NCBI GenBank assembly: GCA_964545715.1
Contig: CAZJHX010000144.1
Location: 1-27,058, forward strand
Direction of reading: 5' to 3'
DNA length: 27,058 nucleotides
From: CAZJHX01 sp964545715
GTDB lineage: Bacteria > Myxococcota_A > UBA9042 > GCA-2863065
Of this stretch, positions 6,870-17,391 are shown piece after piece; positions within the stretch are counted from its first letter, which is position 1, and each line of letters begins with the position of its first letter. The notes beneath the pieces are model-generated. The model was not told where the DNA came from. It made no database searches and saw only the letters and a program-made list of their open reading frames with translations. The position numbers were made by a program, and so were the translations under genes.

Positions 6870-9800
6870 CTAGGCGCCGAAACGCACGACGGTCGTGCGA
6901 ATCAGGCCGTCGGTGCCGGCATCCACTGTACCCAGCGCCCACGTCACACGATGAGCGCTGCGCTCGTACGTACCGCCATCCGATACGGAGATAAACGCCG
7001 AGCCCGGCGGCAGATCGTGCTGCACGACGGCATCCGTGGCCGGGGCGTCTCCGGGGTTCGAGATCGTCAGCGTAAACGTCAGGTTGGCGCCGACAGGCAT
7101 CATCTGCGCCTCGCCCTCCTCCACGCGCTGATCCTCGCCGCCAGAGCGGGTCGCGATTCGGGTCCCCACGGCGGCCATCGCCACCGACGTCTCGCTGGTC
7201 ACCTGCACCCGCAGATCCGAGACAGCGCGCACCTTCAGCTGCGGTACCTCTACCGGCACGCGCGGCTGCTCGTTGCACACGATGCTGACCTCCGGCGAGA
7301 TCAGCGACTCCCCTGCCGGGAACGACTCGTCCAGCTCCAACCAGACCTCGATACCAGTCTCGGTGCCGGCATCGAAGTCCGCCACATCCCACACCCAGGC
7401 GTCGCGCGTCGACAAGGCGCCCCCCGGCCCCTCCACCAGCGTGGTGCCGGCCGCCGGACGCACCATGATCCGGGTCTGGGTCGCAGCCGCGTCACCCGTG
7501 TTCTGCGCTTCCAGCGTCCAGCCGATTCGTCCGCCCGTCACCGGCGTCTGCGTATTCGCGCGCACCGCCAGCGCCAGCTCCGGTCCGGCCACGACGGGCA
7601 CCTGCACGGCCGCGTCTTCAGTCGCCGGCGCGTTGCTCGCCCGGATGCCCGCCACCGTCGTCAGCGTCGTGGTGCCTGCCGGGAAGGTGTCGTCCAGCTT
7701 CACCACCACCATGCGCTGCACCGACGCCTCGGACCCAACCGTCTCCAGCGGCCACGACACCTGCCGCGCCGCCTCATCCAGCTCCGCGTCTGCTCCCGAG
7801 GCGATCAGCTCACAGCGCGGCGGCAAGGTCAGCGTTGCGCGCACCGACTCGGCCGGCGCATTGCCCACGTTGCTGATCCCAAGCTCCACCTGCAGCTCCT
7901 GCCCCGGGCGCGCCCGATCGACGTCCGCGGACATCGCGATGGTCAGCTCCGGCGCCGCATGCACCCACACCGTCGCGTCGTCCGTCACCTCGCCAGCTTC
8001 CGTATCCAGCGCCGCCACAAACTGCGCCGGCGTCGTCCCGGCCGGGAACGACTCCGCCAGCCGCATCAAGATCGTCAGGGTCTCGCGCGCCTGCGCCGCC
8101 AGCCGTCCGCGCGGCCACAACACCGTCACCAGGTCCGGCTGCAGCACTCCGCCCAGCGTGTCGAGAAGCTCGGTGCCCTCCGGCACCGTGAACGCAAAGC
8201 CTGCATCGGGCGCGTCGGCCGTCCCGTCGTTGGCCAGCGTCACCTCCGCCGACAGCGCCGCACCGGGCGCCAGCGACGACGCGTCCAAAACAACTGCGAC
8301 CTGCGGCGTGATCGACGCATGCACAACCGTCGTCGCCGACTCGGTCCACACGGGCTCGCACCCCTCGGCGTCAAACCGCGCACGGCCCTGAACCTCGGTC
8401 ACTCCCGCTACAAACGACGACTCCAGCCGCAGCGTGACGTCAAACTCAGAGCGCTCGCCCACGCCCAGCAGTCCAAGCGTCACGTACAGGGTGCGCGTCG
8501 CAGGATCGAGTCGCGTCGCGCCACCACCGGCCGAGATCAACTCGGTCCGCTCGGGCAGCGGGAAGACCAGCTCCACACGCCGCGCATCGGCATCCCCGAC
8601 GTTCTGCACTGTCAGCGACCACGTCACGGCCCCACCCGGCTCGCACTCCGCGGGCTCCACGCGCAACCCGGACTCCAGCCGCGGCGTCGCGCGCACAACC
8701 GTCACCGCCGGCTGCGCCTCGAACGCCAGGTCGTCCCCAGCCTTCAGCAGCGGACGAATCGCGATCTCCGTGTCCCCCGCCTCCAGCCGCGGATCGATGC
8801 GCACCGCAAGCTTCATGGTGCCCGACGCGCCCGCCGGCAGCTCCGCCAGGTTCCAGCGCACCGCGTTGGTAGTCGCATCCACCGCTGCCTCGGGAACCGC
8901 CGACTCAAAGTGCACATGAGAGGGCAGCGCCACGCTCAACAGGCCCCCGTCCACACCGGCGCCGCCGTTGTTCGCCCACGTCAGCTCATAGTTCAGCTGG
9001 TTGCCCGGAGAGGCCGCCCGCTGATCCACGCTGGCCAGCGCCACCAACTGCGGCTGCGCCTCTACATGCAAGGCGCCATGTCCGCTGACCGAGCCCGCCT
9101 CATCCGACGACAGGGTCGCTTTGATCGGCAGCGCCGTCACACCGCGCGGAAACGGAGACTCCAGGACCAGCTGCACGACCGCCGACCCCTCCGCATTGGG
9201 GTGCACCGCGCCGATCGGTAGGTACACGTCCGTCCCGACGCGCTCCAGCTCACGGCCGTCCTCCGCCCACACCGACTGCACGCCATCGGGCAGCTGCATG
9301 CCCAGCCGCGTCCGACCCGCCACAGCGTCGCCGCTGTTGGACCACGCCAGCTGGCACGGAACCGTCGTACCCGGCTCGTATCGATCGTCACTGAGCGCCA
9401 GATCCAGCGCCAGCACGGCACGCGCGACCACGTTGGTTGTCACCTCGCCGCTCTCGGCCTCAAACTCGCCGTCGTTCGACTGCGCCATCGCCAGGTTTAC
9501 AAACGCGGTTTCGCCGGCGGTGAAGTCCGTGCTCAACTTGAGCGACCACTCCACAACGCGGCTCTCGCCCACGCCCAGCGTGCCCAGCCGCCACGCCACG
9601 GCATCCGCCAGCTCGTCGTAGGCGCCGCCGTCGGTAGCCGACTCGATGGCGCAATCCGGCGGCAGCGGGTTGACCAGCACCACGCCGGCAGCCATCGCCA
9701 GGCCCTTGTTGGCGACGGTCAGCGTGTATCGCAGCCCCTCTCCCGGCCGCGCCGAGTCCCGATCGACCGACATCTCCAGGGACAGCTCGGGAGCGGCGCG

Positions 9801-12800
9801 AACACATAGCTCAATCGGCGACGCCGTGGTCGGCTCCAGCTCGACCGCATGCGCCCCGGCCCGGCACTGCAGCACCGCCCCATTGCCCAGGTCGGTCGCG
9901 ACGCGCATGCGGCATCGCAGCGTACCCGAATCGCCGACTGCGCTGCGGCCGGGTGTCCAGGTCATCGTGTCCTCGTCCGCCACGCCGCCATCGAGCACCT
10001 GCTCGACAATGAGCCCGTCCGGAATGGGCACTGCGATCCGCAGCTCGCCTGCATGCGCTGTCCCGGCCACCGCGTAGTCGACCGACAGCTGCAGTTGATC
10101 CCCGGGCTGCACATCGGTGCGATCCGCCTCGATGGACAAGTCGACCTGCGGCGCGCCCCACAAGGCCACCGTGCGCGCGACGTCGGCGTCCACAGCACCA
10201 ACCGCGCGCGCCCCAAGCTCCGTCACCACGCCGGACCGGCCGGACGCCAGCACGGGCGCCACCTCCACCTCGACAGCGCAGCTCCAGTGACCGCCGGGCG
10301 GAAGCTCCTCCAGCGTCCAGACAAAGCACTTCTCGACGTGATCGTATTCAGCGCCCGCCGCGTCGGCCACCAACAGCTCCGGCGGCAGCGCCAGCGAGAC
10401 GATCGCCGGACGCGCCAGAGCGCTGCCCGTGTTGGCCAGCTGCACCGCAAACGACACATAGTCGCCGGCCTCAACCGCGCCGGTACCCAGCGATGAGCCG
10501 TCCGCGCCAATCGCTTGCAGCGTCGGCTTCAGCACGGGCTCCGCGTCTACCACACTGCGCGCCGGACGCTCCGCCGCCAGCGGCAGGTCGTCATCAGCCG
10601 CCACCGCTGGCCGGTTCACGATCGGCCAGCGCCCAGCCGGATAGCCCGACGTCGCCAACCGGCCCTGCCACGTAACCAGATGCGCGCCGTTGGCGTCGTC
10701 TGCGGTCACACCCAGGTCCCACCGAATCTGGCCACTCTCCTCGTCCAGAGCGCCGCCATGCGAGGCGGTCAAGAACGTGAGATGCGCCGGCAGCTGGTCG
10801 GTCAGCAGCGTCTTCAGCGCCGCCGTGTCGCCCCCGTTGGCCACCTGCACCGTGTACGTGAGCACGTCACCAGCGACGGCCTCCACCTTGTCCACCGACG
10901 TGGTCACGGACATGCGCGGCAACGCCTCGACGTCGGCGCGCGCCTCCACAGTGTGCGCATAATCGGTCTCGTGGCAGGTCAGGGAGCCGGTCACGCTCAG
11001 CGGCGTCAGACCGCGGCGGAACTGCCCCTCCAGCACGATAGGCGCCTCGACCGTACGCTCGTCCCCGGGATCCAGCGTGTCGAACGTAAACTCCTGCGCC
11101 GCCCAGATCGTCGGCTCGTCGCTGCCCACCGGCCCCTCAGGAACCAGGACGCCCAGCCGGATGGCGGTCGCCGGCGCGTTGCCGCTGTTTCGCAGCACAA
11201 AGCGCGCCTGCACCGTGTCGCCCACGCGCGCCCGCGCCGGGGCGACCTCCGCCTCCAGCGCCAGCCGCGCGTCCGCCGTCGCGGTCAACGTCACCGGCGC
11301 CGACAACACCAGGTCCGCAGCGTCCGCATCCGCCGACGCCACCAGCCGGATGTCATGGGCCCCGGCGGTCATGATCGAGGGGACACGCAGCGTGCACGTC
11401 CGGTGCAGCGAGCCGCCGACGGCCACCTCGCCGCAGTCCCAGCGGACGATGCGCTTGCCGTGCTCCTCGGTCGCCAGGCCGAAGTCCGACGCCTCTTCCA
11501 GACGACAGCCCGACGGCAGCTCCAGACGCAGCACCAGGTGACGGGCATCCGCGCGCCCCTTCACGTCACACCACAGCTCCACCGGCAGCGCATCACCGGG
11601 CGCGACGGACGCACCCTCGCGTACCCCGTCCACCCGCACGCCAAGCACGGGCACAACGCGCGCGCGGACCGACGCCTTACGCTCGAGAGCCGGCCCGGAC
11701 TCCGTCGTCGCCGTCACGCAGATCGGCAGAATGCTCGTGCCCGCAGGCAGCGCCGACTCGGCCACGAAGTCGACAGTCCACTCGTCCACGGACCCAGCCG
11801 GCACAACGCACTCGCCCGACGTGGGCGACAGCGCGTGCAGCCCGTCGGGAACAACCGCCGACAGCGACACAACCGTGTCCGCCGCGCCGGCGTTCTCCAA
11901 CCGAAGGCGGCACACCACCCGATCGCCGGGCTCGACATCGGGCGGCTCGATTTGAATGTCGGCGCCGATATCCGACTGCGATGTCACGGCCACCGATGCG
12001 GGCATGCACATGACGCGCGGCTCGACCGGTCCCGCACCCAGCTCCACCGCGATCAGATCCGGCCCGCGCGCAAGCGGCCCGTTGCCGACCTGCGTCACGC
12101 CCGCCGGGAAGGCCGGGTTCAGCCGCGCTGTCCACGAGAACACGCGCGGCGCGTCCCCTGGATGAACCGCGTCCAGCCGCCAGCGCAGCGTCCCCGCAGA
12201 CTCGTCCAGCTCACCGTCACCGTGGATCGCCTCGACCACACAGCGCGGTGGCACGACGTCTTCCAGCACCACGCCTTCCGCCGTCGCCGTCCCACTGTTC
12301 AGCACCGACAGCTCAAACGTGACCAGATCGCCCGGACCGGCCGCGTCCGCATCCACTCGGCTGCTGACCTCGATGCACGGGTGCGCAGTCACCTGCAGGT
12401 GCGACGGGGACATCTCGATAATCACGTCCTCGGCGATCACCTGGCCGCGCAGCAGCATCTCCGTCAGTCCGACGGGGAAGCTGTCCCCCATACGCAGCAG
12501 CGCGGTCAGCGTCACAGGCTCGCCCGGCGCCAGCTCGGTCAGACGCCACCGCAGCATGCCGTCCTCGCAGACCTCGCCGTCGTGCGTCAGCTGCACAACC
12601 TCGACGCCACCCGGTTCGGCTTCGTGGTCATCCGCCTCGAGCGGCTCCGCGTATGCGGTGACGACCACCTCGGGCGCCGTCGCCGTGCCGGTGTTGACGA
12701 CCGCAATCGTGGCTGCGAGCGGGCTGGCGGGCATCAGCGACTCGCAGTCCAGCGCAATCGCGCCCTCCATCGCAACCTTGGCCGACACCTCGACGGGCAC

Positions 12801-15800
12801 GGGTCCACTGTCCGTGGGCTCATCCAGCTCGTCCGCGGCGATCAGAATGTGGTTCACAGCCGTCGTGACGCCCGGTGGGAAGCCCGGCTGCGGCACGACC
12901 CCCAGCGTCACCACAAAGGACTCGCCGCAGGGCAGCAGAGGCATCTTCCAGATCGCCTTGTCCACGGCCTGCTGCGCGACACCCGCATCGCCACCCGCGG
13001 AGACCACACGCAGCCCCTCGGGCAGGTTGTCCGTGACCTCCAGGTTGGTCAGCGGCACGTGGCCCATGTTGCGCACTTCAAAGGTGTAGCTCAGCCGGTC
13101 GCCCACGGTGGCGGTCGACGGTCCGACATCGCCGATGGCAATCAGGCGCGGCACCGCGATCACGTCTACGTTGGCCGGCGCACAGCCACTGACGATGCCC
13201 CCCTCGCTGGTCGCAGCGCCCGAGAAAGCAACCCGCGAGGCGCCCGACGGGAACACGGCCCGCGGCGTGACCAGGAACCGCGTCGTCCCGCCCGCTCCAC
13301 CGCCGTCAAGGCCGCCCACGTCCCAGGTCAGCGCAGGCGCCTCCTCCGAATCGTCGGCAGCGACAACGCTCTCCGCCTCGACAGGCTCGAAGCCGTACGG
13401 AAGCGGGATGGACACGACCACGTTGGCGGCGGCCGCGTTGCCGTTGTTTGCCACCGAGGCGGTCAGCTCGATCTCCTCGCCCGGCGACACGCTGTCGTCC
13501 TCGAACTCCAGCGACAACAGCAGCTCAGGCGCGGCCTCGACGTGCACCGTCCACTCGGAGGGCTCGGGCTCGGGCGCGTCCAACGACGTGGCCTCCAGCC
13601 GCACCGCGTAGGTCGTGTCGCCGGCCGGCATCAGCGGCTCCAGAACACAGGTCACGACCGACGACAGCCGCTCGCCCGGCGACATATCAGCCAGCTCCCA
13701 TGCGATGGTGCCCGCTTCGCGATCGATCACCCCGCCCTCGGTCGCCAGGACCGGGCGCATGCAGGGCGCCAGCGTCAGCACCGGCCGAACGTCACAGGCG
13801 TCCGCGTGCCCACCGGCCTCGCACATCACGGTGACCACGACCTCGGCCCCCGGGGTCGCCGCGCTCGCAGAGCCCTGCACCGACAACCGCAGCTCGGGTG
13901 CGGCGTGGACCTCCAACAGGTGCTCGTTGCTCTCGACGGCGGCCGAGTCGTCGACAGACGCGGTGGCCTGGTTGCCGATCTCGGTGGTCCCCAGCGGGAA
14001 GCGCGACTCCAGGCGCAGCGTGACCATGACCTCGAGACGACACCCCGCAGGAGCGGCCCCGAAGTGCCAGCGAACGGCGTCGCCATCAGCGTCGTACGTG
14101 CCGCCGTGCGTGGCGGACACAAACACCATGCCGGGAGGCACGGGATCGATCAGCTCGACATGGGTCGCGGCCGCGTCACCCACGTTGTCAAAGGTCAGCG
14201 TGTAGATGATCGGCTCGCCCGGCAGCGGATCCGGACGGTCCGCCTCGACGCCGAGCTCGGCGACCGGCGACGCCAGGACCGTAAACCCGTCGGAGCGCGC
14301 CTCGGCCGAGTCCTGCGGGCAGGTGATCGTAGCGGCAACCGGGATCTGCGTGTCCCCGGCGGCGAAGGTCGGCGCCAGACGCAGGTCCAGCCAGCAGGCC
14401 TGCTCGGTGCCGGTCACCGGCAGCGGCGCCAGCTCCCATGTCACCAGGCGCGACGCCGGATCGTGACGACCGCCCGTCGAGGCCTCTTTGAAGTGCGCGC
14501 GGTCCGGGATCCGCATCGCGAGTACGGCGCCCGACGCAACCGCGTTGCCGAGGTTGGCCGCCGCCATCATCACGCGGACCTTGTCGCCGGGCACGGCGCT
14601 GGTCGACGCCAGCGTAACGCTCAGCGCCAGCTTGGGAGCCGCGCCGACGACCACATTGACGGTGCGCTCGACCCCGGTTCGCGGCTCTGCACACTCGGCG
14701 TGCACGGCCATGGCCAGCTGGGTCTCACCGGCGGGGTAGCAGTCGGCCAGCGACACCACGACACCGACCGAGGTCGCGGCGCCGGGCTCCAGCCGATCCG
14801 CCTGCCAGCGAACCGAGCCGGCGCCGGGAGCCTCGGCCAGCCCCCATCGCGAGTCGTCTTCGGCCGGTTCGAAGCGGGCGGCGCCGCTGGCGGACAGAAG
14901 GGTGCTGCCGGGCGGCAAAGCAGCTTCGATTGCCAGGTTGGACGCGGGCGCATCGCCGGTGTTGACGCACTCGATCTTGTAGGCAAGCGACCCGCCGGGC
15001 TGGGTCCGGTCGCGATCGACGACCACGCTCAGCTCCAGGGACGGCGCCGCGTACGCGCGCACAACCGCATGTTCAGCCGTGGCGGTGCAGACGTGGCCGC
15101 CGCCGCGGGCCTCGATAATCGCGTCGGCGGAGAGCACGGTCTCCCCGGCCGGGAACGTCGAGGCCAGGCGCGCGAGCACGTGGAAGCCGGTGGACTCCCC
15201 GGGCGCGATGTCGCCAATCTCGAACGCTGAGCTTGGCGAGAACGTCAGCGAGCCGGAGAGATCGCAGAGCAGCGCCTCGATCCAAGCGTCGTCCAGGCGA
15301 AAGAGCACACGGGCGTCGGCGGCGACCGCATCGCCGGTATTGGCACACTCGATCCGATATCGAACGCTATCGCTGGGACGCGCGGTGGCTGACAGCGCCT
15401 GAATCGAAAGCTCCAGCCGAGGCGCGGCGACAACGGTGATCCGTGCGGGCCGACCGACCGCCTTGCCGCCGTCCCAGGCCACGTGAACGGGCACAGCGAT
15501 GGCCGTGTCGCCCACCGGGAAGACGTCGTCGAGAGCGAGCTTGACCGACACCTGCTGGTCCTGGCCCGGCCGGACCGCGCCGGCCTGCCACGTCAGCTCG
15601 CCGGCACTCGCGTCGAACGTGACGCCAGGCGAGCCGCTGACCACGGACACGCGCGGCGGCAGGGTGGCCGTGACGACGATGGAGCCACCGGGAGCCGAGC
15701 CCGTGTTGCTCACTTGGAGGGTGACGTCCACGCGCTCGCCCGGCGTACACGTGCGGGCCTCGGTACCGGCTACGACGGTCAGCTCGGGAGACGCCTTGAC

Positions 15801-17312
15801 GAGCACCGCCACGGGATCGGTCTGGATGAGCTCGATCTCGCGGGCTGCGGCGCTGGCGCGGCTTGTGATCTCGGTGGTGCCCTGCGGGAACTCGTCGTCC
15901 AGGCGCACGCCCAGCCGAATCTCACCGTCCGCGCCGACGGGCAGGTCACCCAGCCGTACGATCAGCTGGCGACGAGCCGAGTCGACCGTGCCGGTGGTGA
16001 GCTCGGGCACGGGGACAGCGTAGTCCGGCAGGGGGATGCCGACCGCCACCTCCGCCGCGGGCGCGGTGCCGGTGTTGCTGTAGCGCGCCAGAAAGACCAC
16101 CGTACCGCCGGGGCGGGGGTCGCAGTGGTCCAGCTCCAGGCCGATCGCCAGACGGGGCTCCGCTTCGACGACGAGCTGCGGACCGTCGATGACGACAGGG
16201 CTGCTCAAGGGCACGTGCAGATGCGCTGAGGGCTGAACGCTGGTGGCCCCGCGGGGGAAGGCCTCGGCCAGCTCCAGCGTCCACTGCATGGTCACGGTGC
16301 AGCCGACGTCGATCACATCGGTGGCCAGCTCCAAGGAGCCACCGGCGCCGGGGACGCCGTCCAGGCTCAACACGCGCGTGTGCTGGGGGGCGGGCGCGAC
16401 CACGCGCACGTCGCGGGCGGGCGCGTTGCCGGTGTTGGTGATGGTGAGAAGCGCGGGGACGCGGTCGCCCGGGGAGGCGTTGAAGCGCGGCAGGCGCAGG
16501 GACGCGGCGAGCAGGGGAGAGGCAGCGACCTCGGTGCGAACGGGGTTTGACCGCACCGGGGACGGAAGGCCGGGCGCCTCCAACATGGCGTCGGTGCGCA
16601 GCACGGTGGCACCGGCGGGAAGCGTGCTCTCTACGCGCGCCGTGACGAGGACGGTGTCGCCGTGGCCCGCCGTGAGCGGAGGCGTGTCCCAACAGACGAG
16701 CCCTTCGCCGCCCTGGACAAATCCGCCGCCGGTCGCGGAGACCAGCGTGGTGTGTTCGGGCAGCTGCAGACTGAGGCGTGCGGCGCCGGCGGCTGCGCCC
16801 TCGCAGGCGTATGTGACCGTGTACAGCAGGACGCCTCCTGGACCGGCCTCGGTCGTGTTGACCGACATCTCGACCTTGACGGCGGGCACCTCGACCTGGA
16901 CGACGGGGGCCACGGCAAGAACGGGCTCGAGGCCGGCGCTCTCCAGACAGCCGCGCACGGTGATGATGCGCGCCGTCTCGGGACCGGAGATGACCTCGGT
17001 GGCCAGCTCGCGCTCGCCGGAGGCGCCCGGCAGCAGCACGCCGAGGCGCCAGGTGAGCGTGGAGGTCTCGGGGTCGAAGACACCTTCGTCATCGGCCGAG
17101 AGGTACCGCAGCGCGTCGGGGAGCGTGCACTGCAGATGGGCGTCCAGGGGAGCGGACGACGTGTTTTTGAAGGAGAGGCGATAAGTCAGGCGCTGGCCGG
17201 GCAGAGCTGTCCGCGCACCAACTGCAATCGTCAGCGTGGGCTCACCGACCGTGCCGTCGGAGGCCGTATCGCCGTTGTGTCCCGCGTGCTTGTGTCGCGC
17301 GTGTTCTTCCAC
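6870..17312 (-). CDS. Giant DUF11-repeat protein (3480 aa), no signal peptide seen
   Basis: Apart from about 21 N-terminal residues (His-rich, MEEHARHKHAGHNG), the product is a string of 28 beta-sandwich units of about 124 residues, the DUF11 (TIGR01451) conserved-repeat type. Each unit has a PELxLSV-like first strand, a PGD or PGE turn, NTGxAxAxxV, LPPG, a Gly-rich turn, a W-x-LG strand, PGE and FPAGxT. The last unit stops early, at TTVVRFGA, and no sorting, membrane or autotransporter domain follows. DUF11 proteins are usually exported cell-surface adhesins or fibres. Here the GTG at 17310-17312 is the only plausible start: the in-frame codons back to the stop about 50 bases upstream offer only ATT or ATA, and none of that stretch would encode a hydrophobic signal. 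Export by another route, or an intracellular role, is therefore open. A good promoter lies just upstream. A J/TPR protein gene follows. Confidence 0.93.
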   Translation of the reverse strand: MEEHARHKHAGHNGDTASDGTVGEPTLTIAVGARTALPGQRLTYRLSFKNTSSAPLDAHLQCTLPDALRYLSADDEGVFDPETSTLTWRLGVLLPGASGERELATEVISGPETARIITVRGCLESAGLEPVLAVAPVVQVEVPAVKVEMSVNTTEAGPGGVLLYTVTYACEGAAAGAARLSLQLPEHTTLVSATGGGFVQGGEGLVCWDTPPLTAGHGDTVLVTARVESTLPAGATVLRTDAMLEAPGLPSPVRSNPVRTEVAASPLLAASLRLPRFNASPGDRVPALLTITNTGNAPARDVRVVAPAPQHTRVLSLDGVPGAGGSLELATDVIDVGCTVTMQWTLELAEAFPRGATSVQPSAHLHVPLSSPVVIDGPQLVVEAEPRLAIGLELDHCDPRPGGTVVFLARYSNTGTAPAAEVAVGIPLPDYAVPVPELTTGTVDSARRQLIVRLGDLPVGADGEIRLGVRLDDEFPQGTTEITSRASAAAREIELIQTDPVAVLVKASPELTVVAGTEARTCTPGERVDVTLQVSNTGSAPGGSIVVTATLPPRVSVVSGSPGVTFDASAGELTWQAGAVRPGQDQQVSVKLALDDVFPVGDTAIAVPVHVAWDGGKAVGRPARITVVAAPRLELSIQALSATARPSDSVRYRIECANTGDAVAADARVLFRLDDAWIEALLCDLSGSLTFSPSSAFEIGDIAPGESTGFHVLARLASTFPAGETVLSADAIIEARGGGHVCTATAEHAVVRAYAAPSLELSVVVDRDRTQPGGSLAYKIECVNTGDAPASNLAIEAALPPGSTLLSASGAARFEPAEDDSRWGLAEAPGAGSVRWQADRLEPGAATSVGVVVSLADCYPAGETQLAMAVHAECAEPRTGVERTVNVVVGAAPKLALSVTLASTSAVPGDKVRVMMAAANLGNAVASGAVLAMRIPDRAHFKEASTGGRHDPASRLVTWELAPLPVTGTEQACWLDLRLAPTFAAGDTQIPVAATITCPQDSAEARSDGFTVLASPVAELGVEADRPDPLPGEPIIYTLTFDNVGDAAATHVELIDPVPPGMVFVSATHGGTYDADGDAVRWHFGAAPAGCRLEVMVTLRLESRFPLGTTEIGNQATASVDDSAAVESNEHLLEVHAAPELRLSVQGSASAATPGAEVVVTVMCEAGGHADACDVRPVLTLAPCMRPVLATEGGVIDREAGTIAWELADMSPGERLSSVVTCVLEPLMPAGDTTYAVRLEATSLDAPEPEPSEWTVHVEAAPELLLSLEFEDDSVSPGEEIELTASVANNGNAAAANVVVSIPLPYGFEPVEAESVVAADDSEEAPALTWDVGGLDGGGAGGTTRFLVTPRAVFPSGASRVAFSGAATSEGGIVSGCAPANVDVIAVPRLIAIGDVGPSTATVGDRLSYTFEVRNMGHVPLTNLEVTDNLPEGLRVVSAGGDAGVAQQAVDKAIWKMPLLPCGESFVVTLGVVPQPGFPPGVTTAVNHILIAADELDEPTDSGPVPVEVSAKVAMEGAIALDCESLMPASPLAATIAVVNTGTATAPEVVVTAYAEPLEADDHEAEPGGVEVVQLTHDGEVCEDGMLRWRLTELAPGEPVTLTALLRMGDSFPVGLTEMLLRGQVIAEDVIIEMSPSHLQVTAHPCIEVSSRVDADAAGPGDLVTFELSVLNSGTATAEGVVLEDVVPPRCVVEAIHGDGELDESAGTLRWRLDAVHPGDAPRVFSWTARLNPAFPAGVTQVGNGPLARGPDLIAVELGAGPVEPRVMCMPASVAVTSQSDIGADIQIEPPDVEPGDRVVCRLRLENAGAADTVVSLSAVVPDGLHALSPTSGECVVPAGSVDEWTVDFVAESALPAGTSILPICVTATTESGPALERKASVRARVVPVLGVRVDGVREGASVAPGDALPVELWCDVKGRADARHLVLRLELPSGCRLEEASDFGLATEEHGKRIVRWDCGEVAVGGSLHRTCTLRVPSIMTAGAHDIRLVASADADAADLVLSAPVTLTATADARLALEAEVAPARARVGDTVQARFVLRNSGNAPATAIRLGVLVPEGPVGSDEPTIWAAQEFTFDTLDPGDERTVEAPIVLEGQFRRGLTPLSVTGSLTCHETDYAHTVEARADVEALPRMSVTTSVDKVEAVAGDVLTYTVQVANGGDTAALKTLLTDQLPAHLTFLTASHGGALDEESGQIRWDLGVTADDANGAHLVTWQGRLATSGYPAGRWPIVNRPAVAADDDLPLAAERPARSVVDAEPVLKPTLQAIGADGSSLGTGAVEAGDYVSFAVQLANTGSALARPAIVSLALPPELLVADAAGAEYDHVEKCFVWTLEELPPGGHWSCAVEVEVAPVLASGRSGVVTELGARAVGAVDADVARTVALWGAPQVDLSIEADRTDVQPGDQLQLSVDYAVAGTAHAGELRIAVPIPDGLIVEQVLDGGVADEDTMTWTPGRSAVGDSGTLRCRMRVATDLGNGAVLQCRAGAHAVELEPTTASPIELCVRAAPELSLEMSVDRDSARPGEGLRYTLTVANKGLAMAAGVVLVNPLPPDCAIESATDGGAYDELADAVAWRLGTLGVGESRVVEWSLKLSTDFTAGETAFVNLAMAQSNDGEFEAESGEVTTNVVARAVLALDLALSDDRYEPGTTVPCQLAWSNSGDAVAGRTRLGMQLPDGVQSVWAEDGRELERVGTDVYLPIGAVHPNAEGSAVVQLVLESPFPRGVTALPIKATLSSDEAGSVSGHGALHVEAQPQLVALASVDQRAASPGNQLNYELTWANNGGAGVDGGLLSVALPSHVHFESAVPEAAVDATTNAVRWNLAELPAGASGTMKLAVRIDPRLEAGDTEIAIRPLLKAGDDLAFEAQPAVTVVRATPRLESGLRVEPAECEPGGAVTWSLTVQNVGDADARRVELVFPLPERTELISAGGGATRLDPATRTLYVTLGLLGVGERSEFDVTLRLESSFVAGVTEVQGRARFDAEGCEPVWTESATTVVHASITPQVAVVLDASSLAPGAALSAEVTLANDGTADAPDAGFAFTVPEGTELLDTLGGVLQPDLVTVLWPRGRLAAQARETLTILMRLAESFPAGTTPAQFVAALDTEAGEVTDDATVWVHAAPELTIAMSADVDRARPGQELQVELGISNVGNAPAESVRATLTLPPRCELIASGADAELDEAARQVSWPLETVGSEASVQRMVVVKLDDTFPAGTTTLTTVAGIRASNAPATEDAAVQVPVVAGPELALAVRANTQTPVTGGRIGWTLEAQNTGDAAATQTRIMVRPAAGTTLVEGPGGALSTRDAWVWDVADFDAGTETGIEVWLELDESFPAGESLISPEVSIVCNEQPRVPVEVPQLKVRAVSDLRVQVTSETSVAMAAVGTRIATRSGGEDQRVEEGEAQMMPVGANLTFTLTISNPGDAPATDAVVQHDLPPGSAFISVSDGGTYERSAHRVTWALGTVDAGTDGLIRTTVVRFGA
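6873..17249 (-). repeat. 28 tandem DUF11-type protein repeats
   Basis: I delimited 28 units by eye from recurring landmarks (PELxLS, PGD, NTGxA, W-x-LG, FPAGxT); 27 are full length and the most C-terminal is cut short. The units are strongly diverged, and I noticed no long identical DNA blocks, so the array is old rather than recently amplified. Units with the consensus NxGxA spacing alternate with more drifted ones (for example the one with MCEAGGHADACDV). Confidence 0.85.
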
Positions 17313-17338
17313 GTCTCGCCTGTCAATCCCCTTGTTAC

Positions 17339-17367
17339 CATATATGGCACCGTACGTGCGGGGTCAA
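17339..17367 (-). promoter_or_regulatory. Sigma-70-like promoter of the giant DUF11 gene, with palindrome CCATATATGG
   Basis: On the minus strand TTGACC (17362-17367), a 17-base spacer and TATATG (17339-17344) form a near-consensus promoter. Its expected start near 17332 leaves a leader of about 20 bases before the GTG at 17312. The -10 region lies within the perfect 10-bp palindrome CCATATATGG (17338-17347), which could also be an operator. Confidence 0.5.
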
Positions 17368-17391
17368 CATGAAAGACCGTAAAAAGCGCTC

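Noticed and set aside
10515..15230. A 1571-codon open frame on the plus strand
   Set aside because: It lies wholly antisense to the DUF11 repeats and is rich in Arg, His and Gln with no recognisable domain; G+C-biased codons of the real gene leave this frame open. The frames at 6951-9221 and 7273-8391 are the same kind of shadow.
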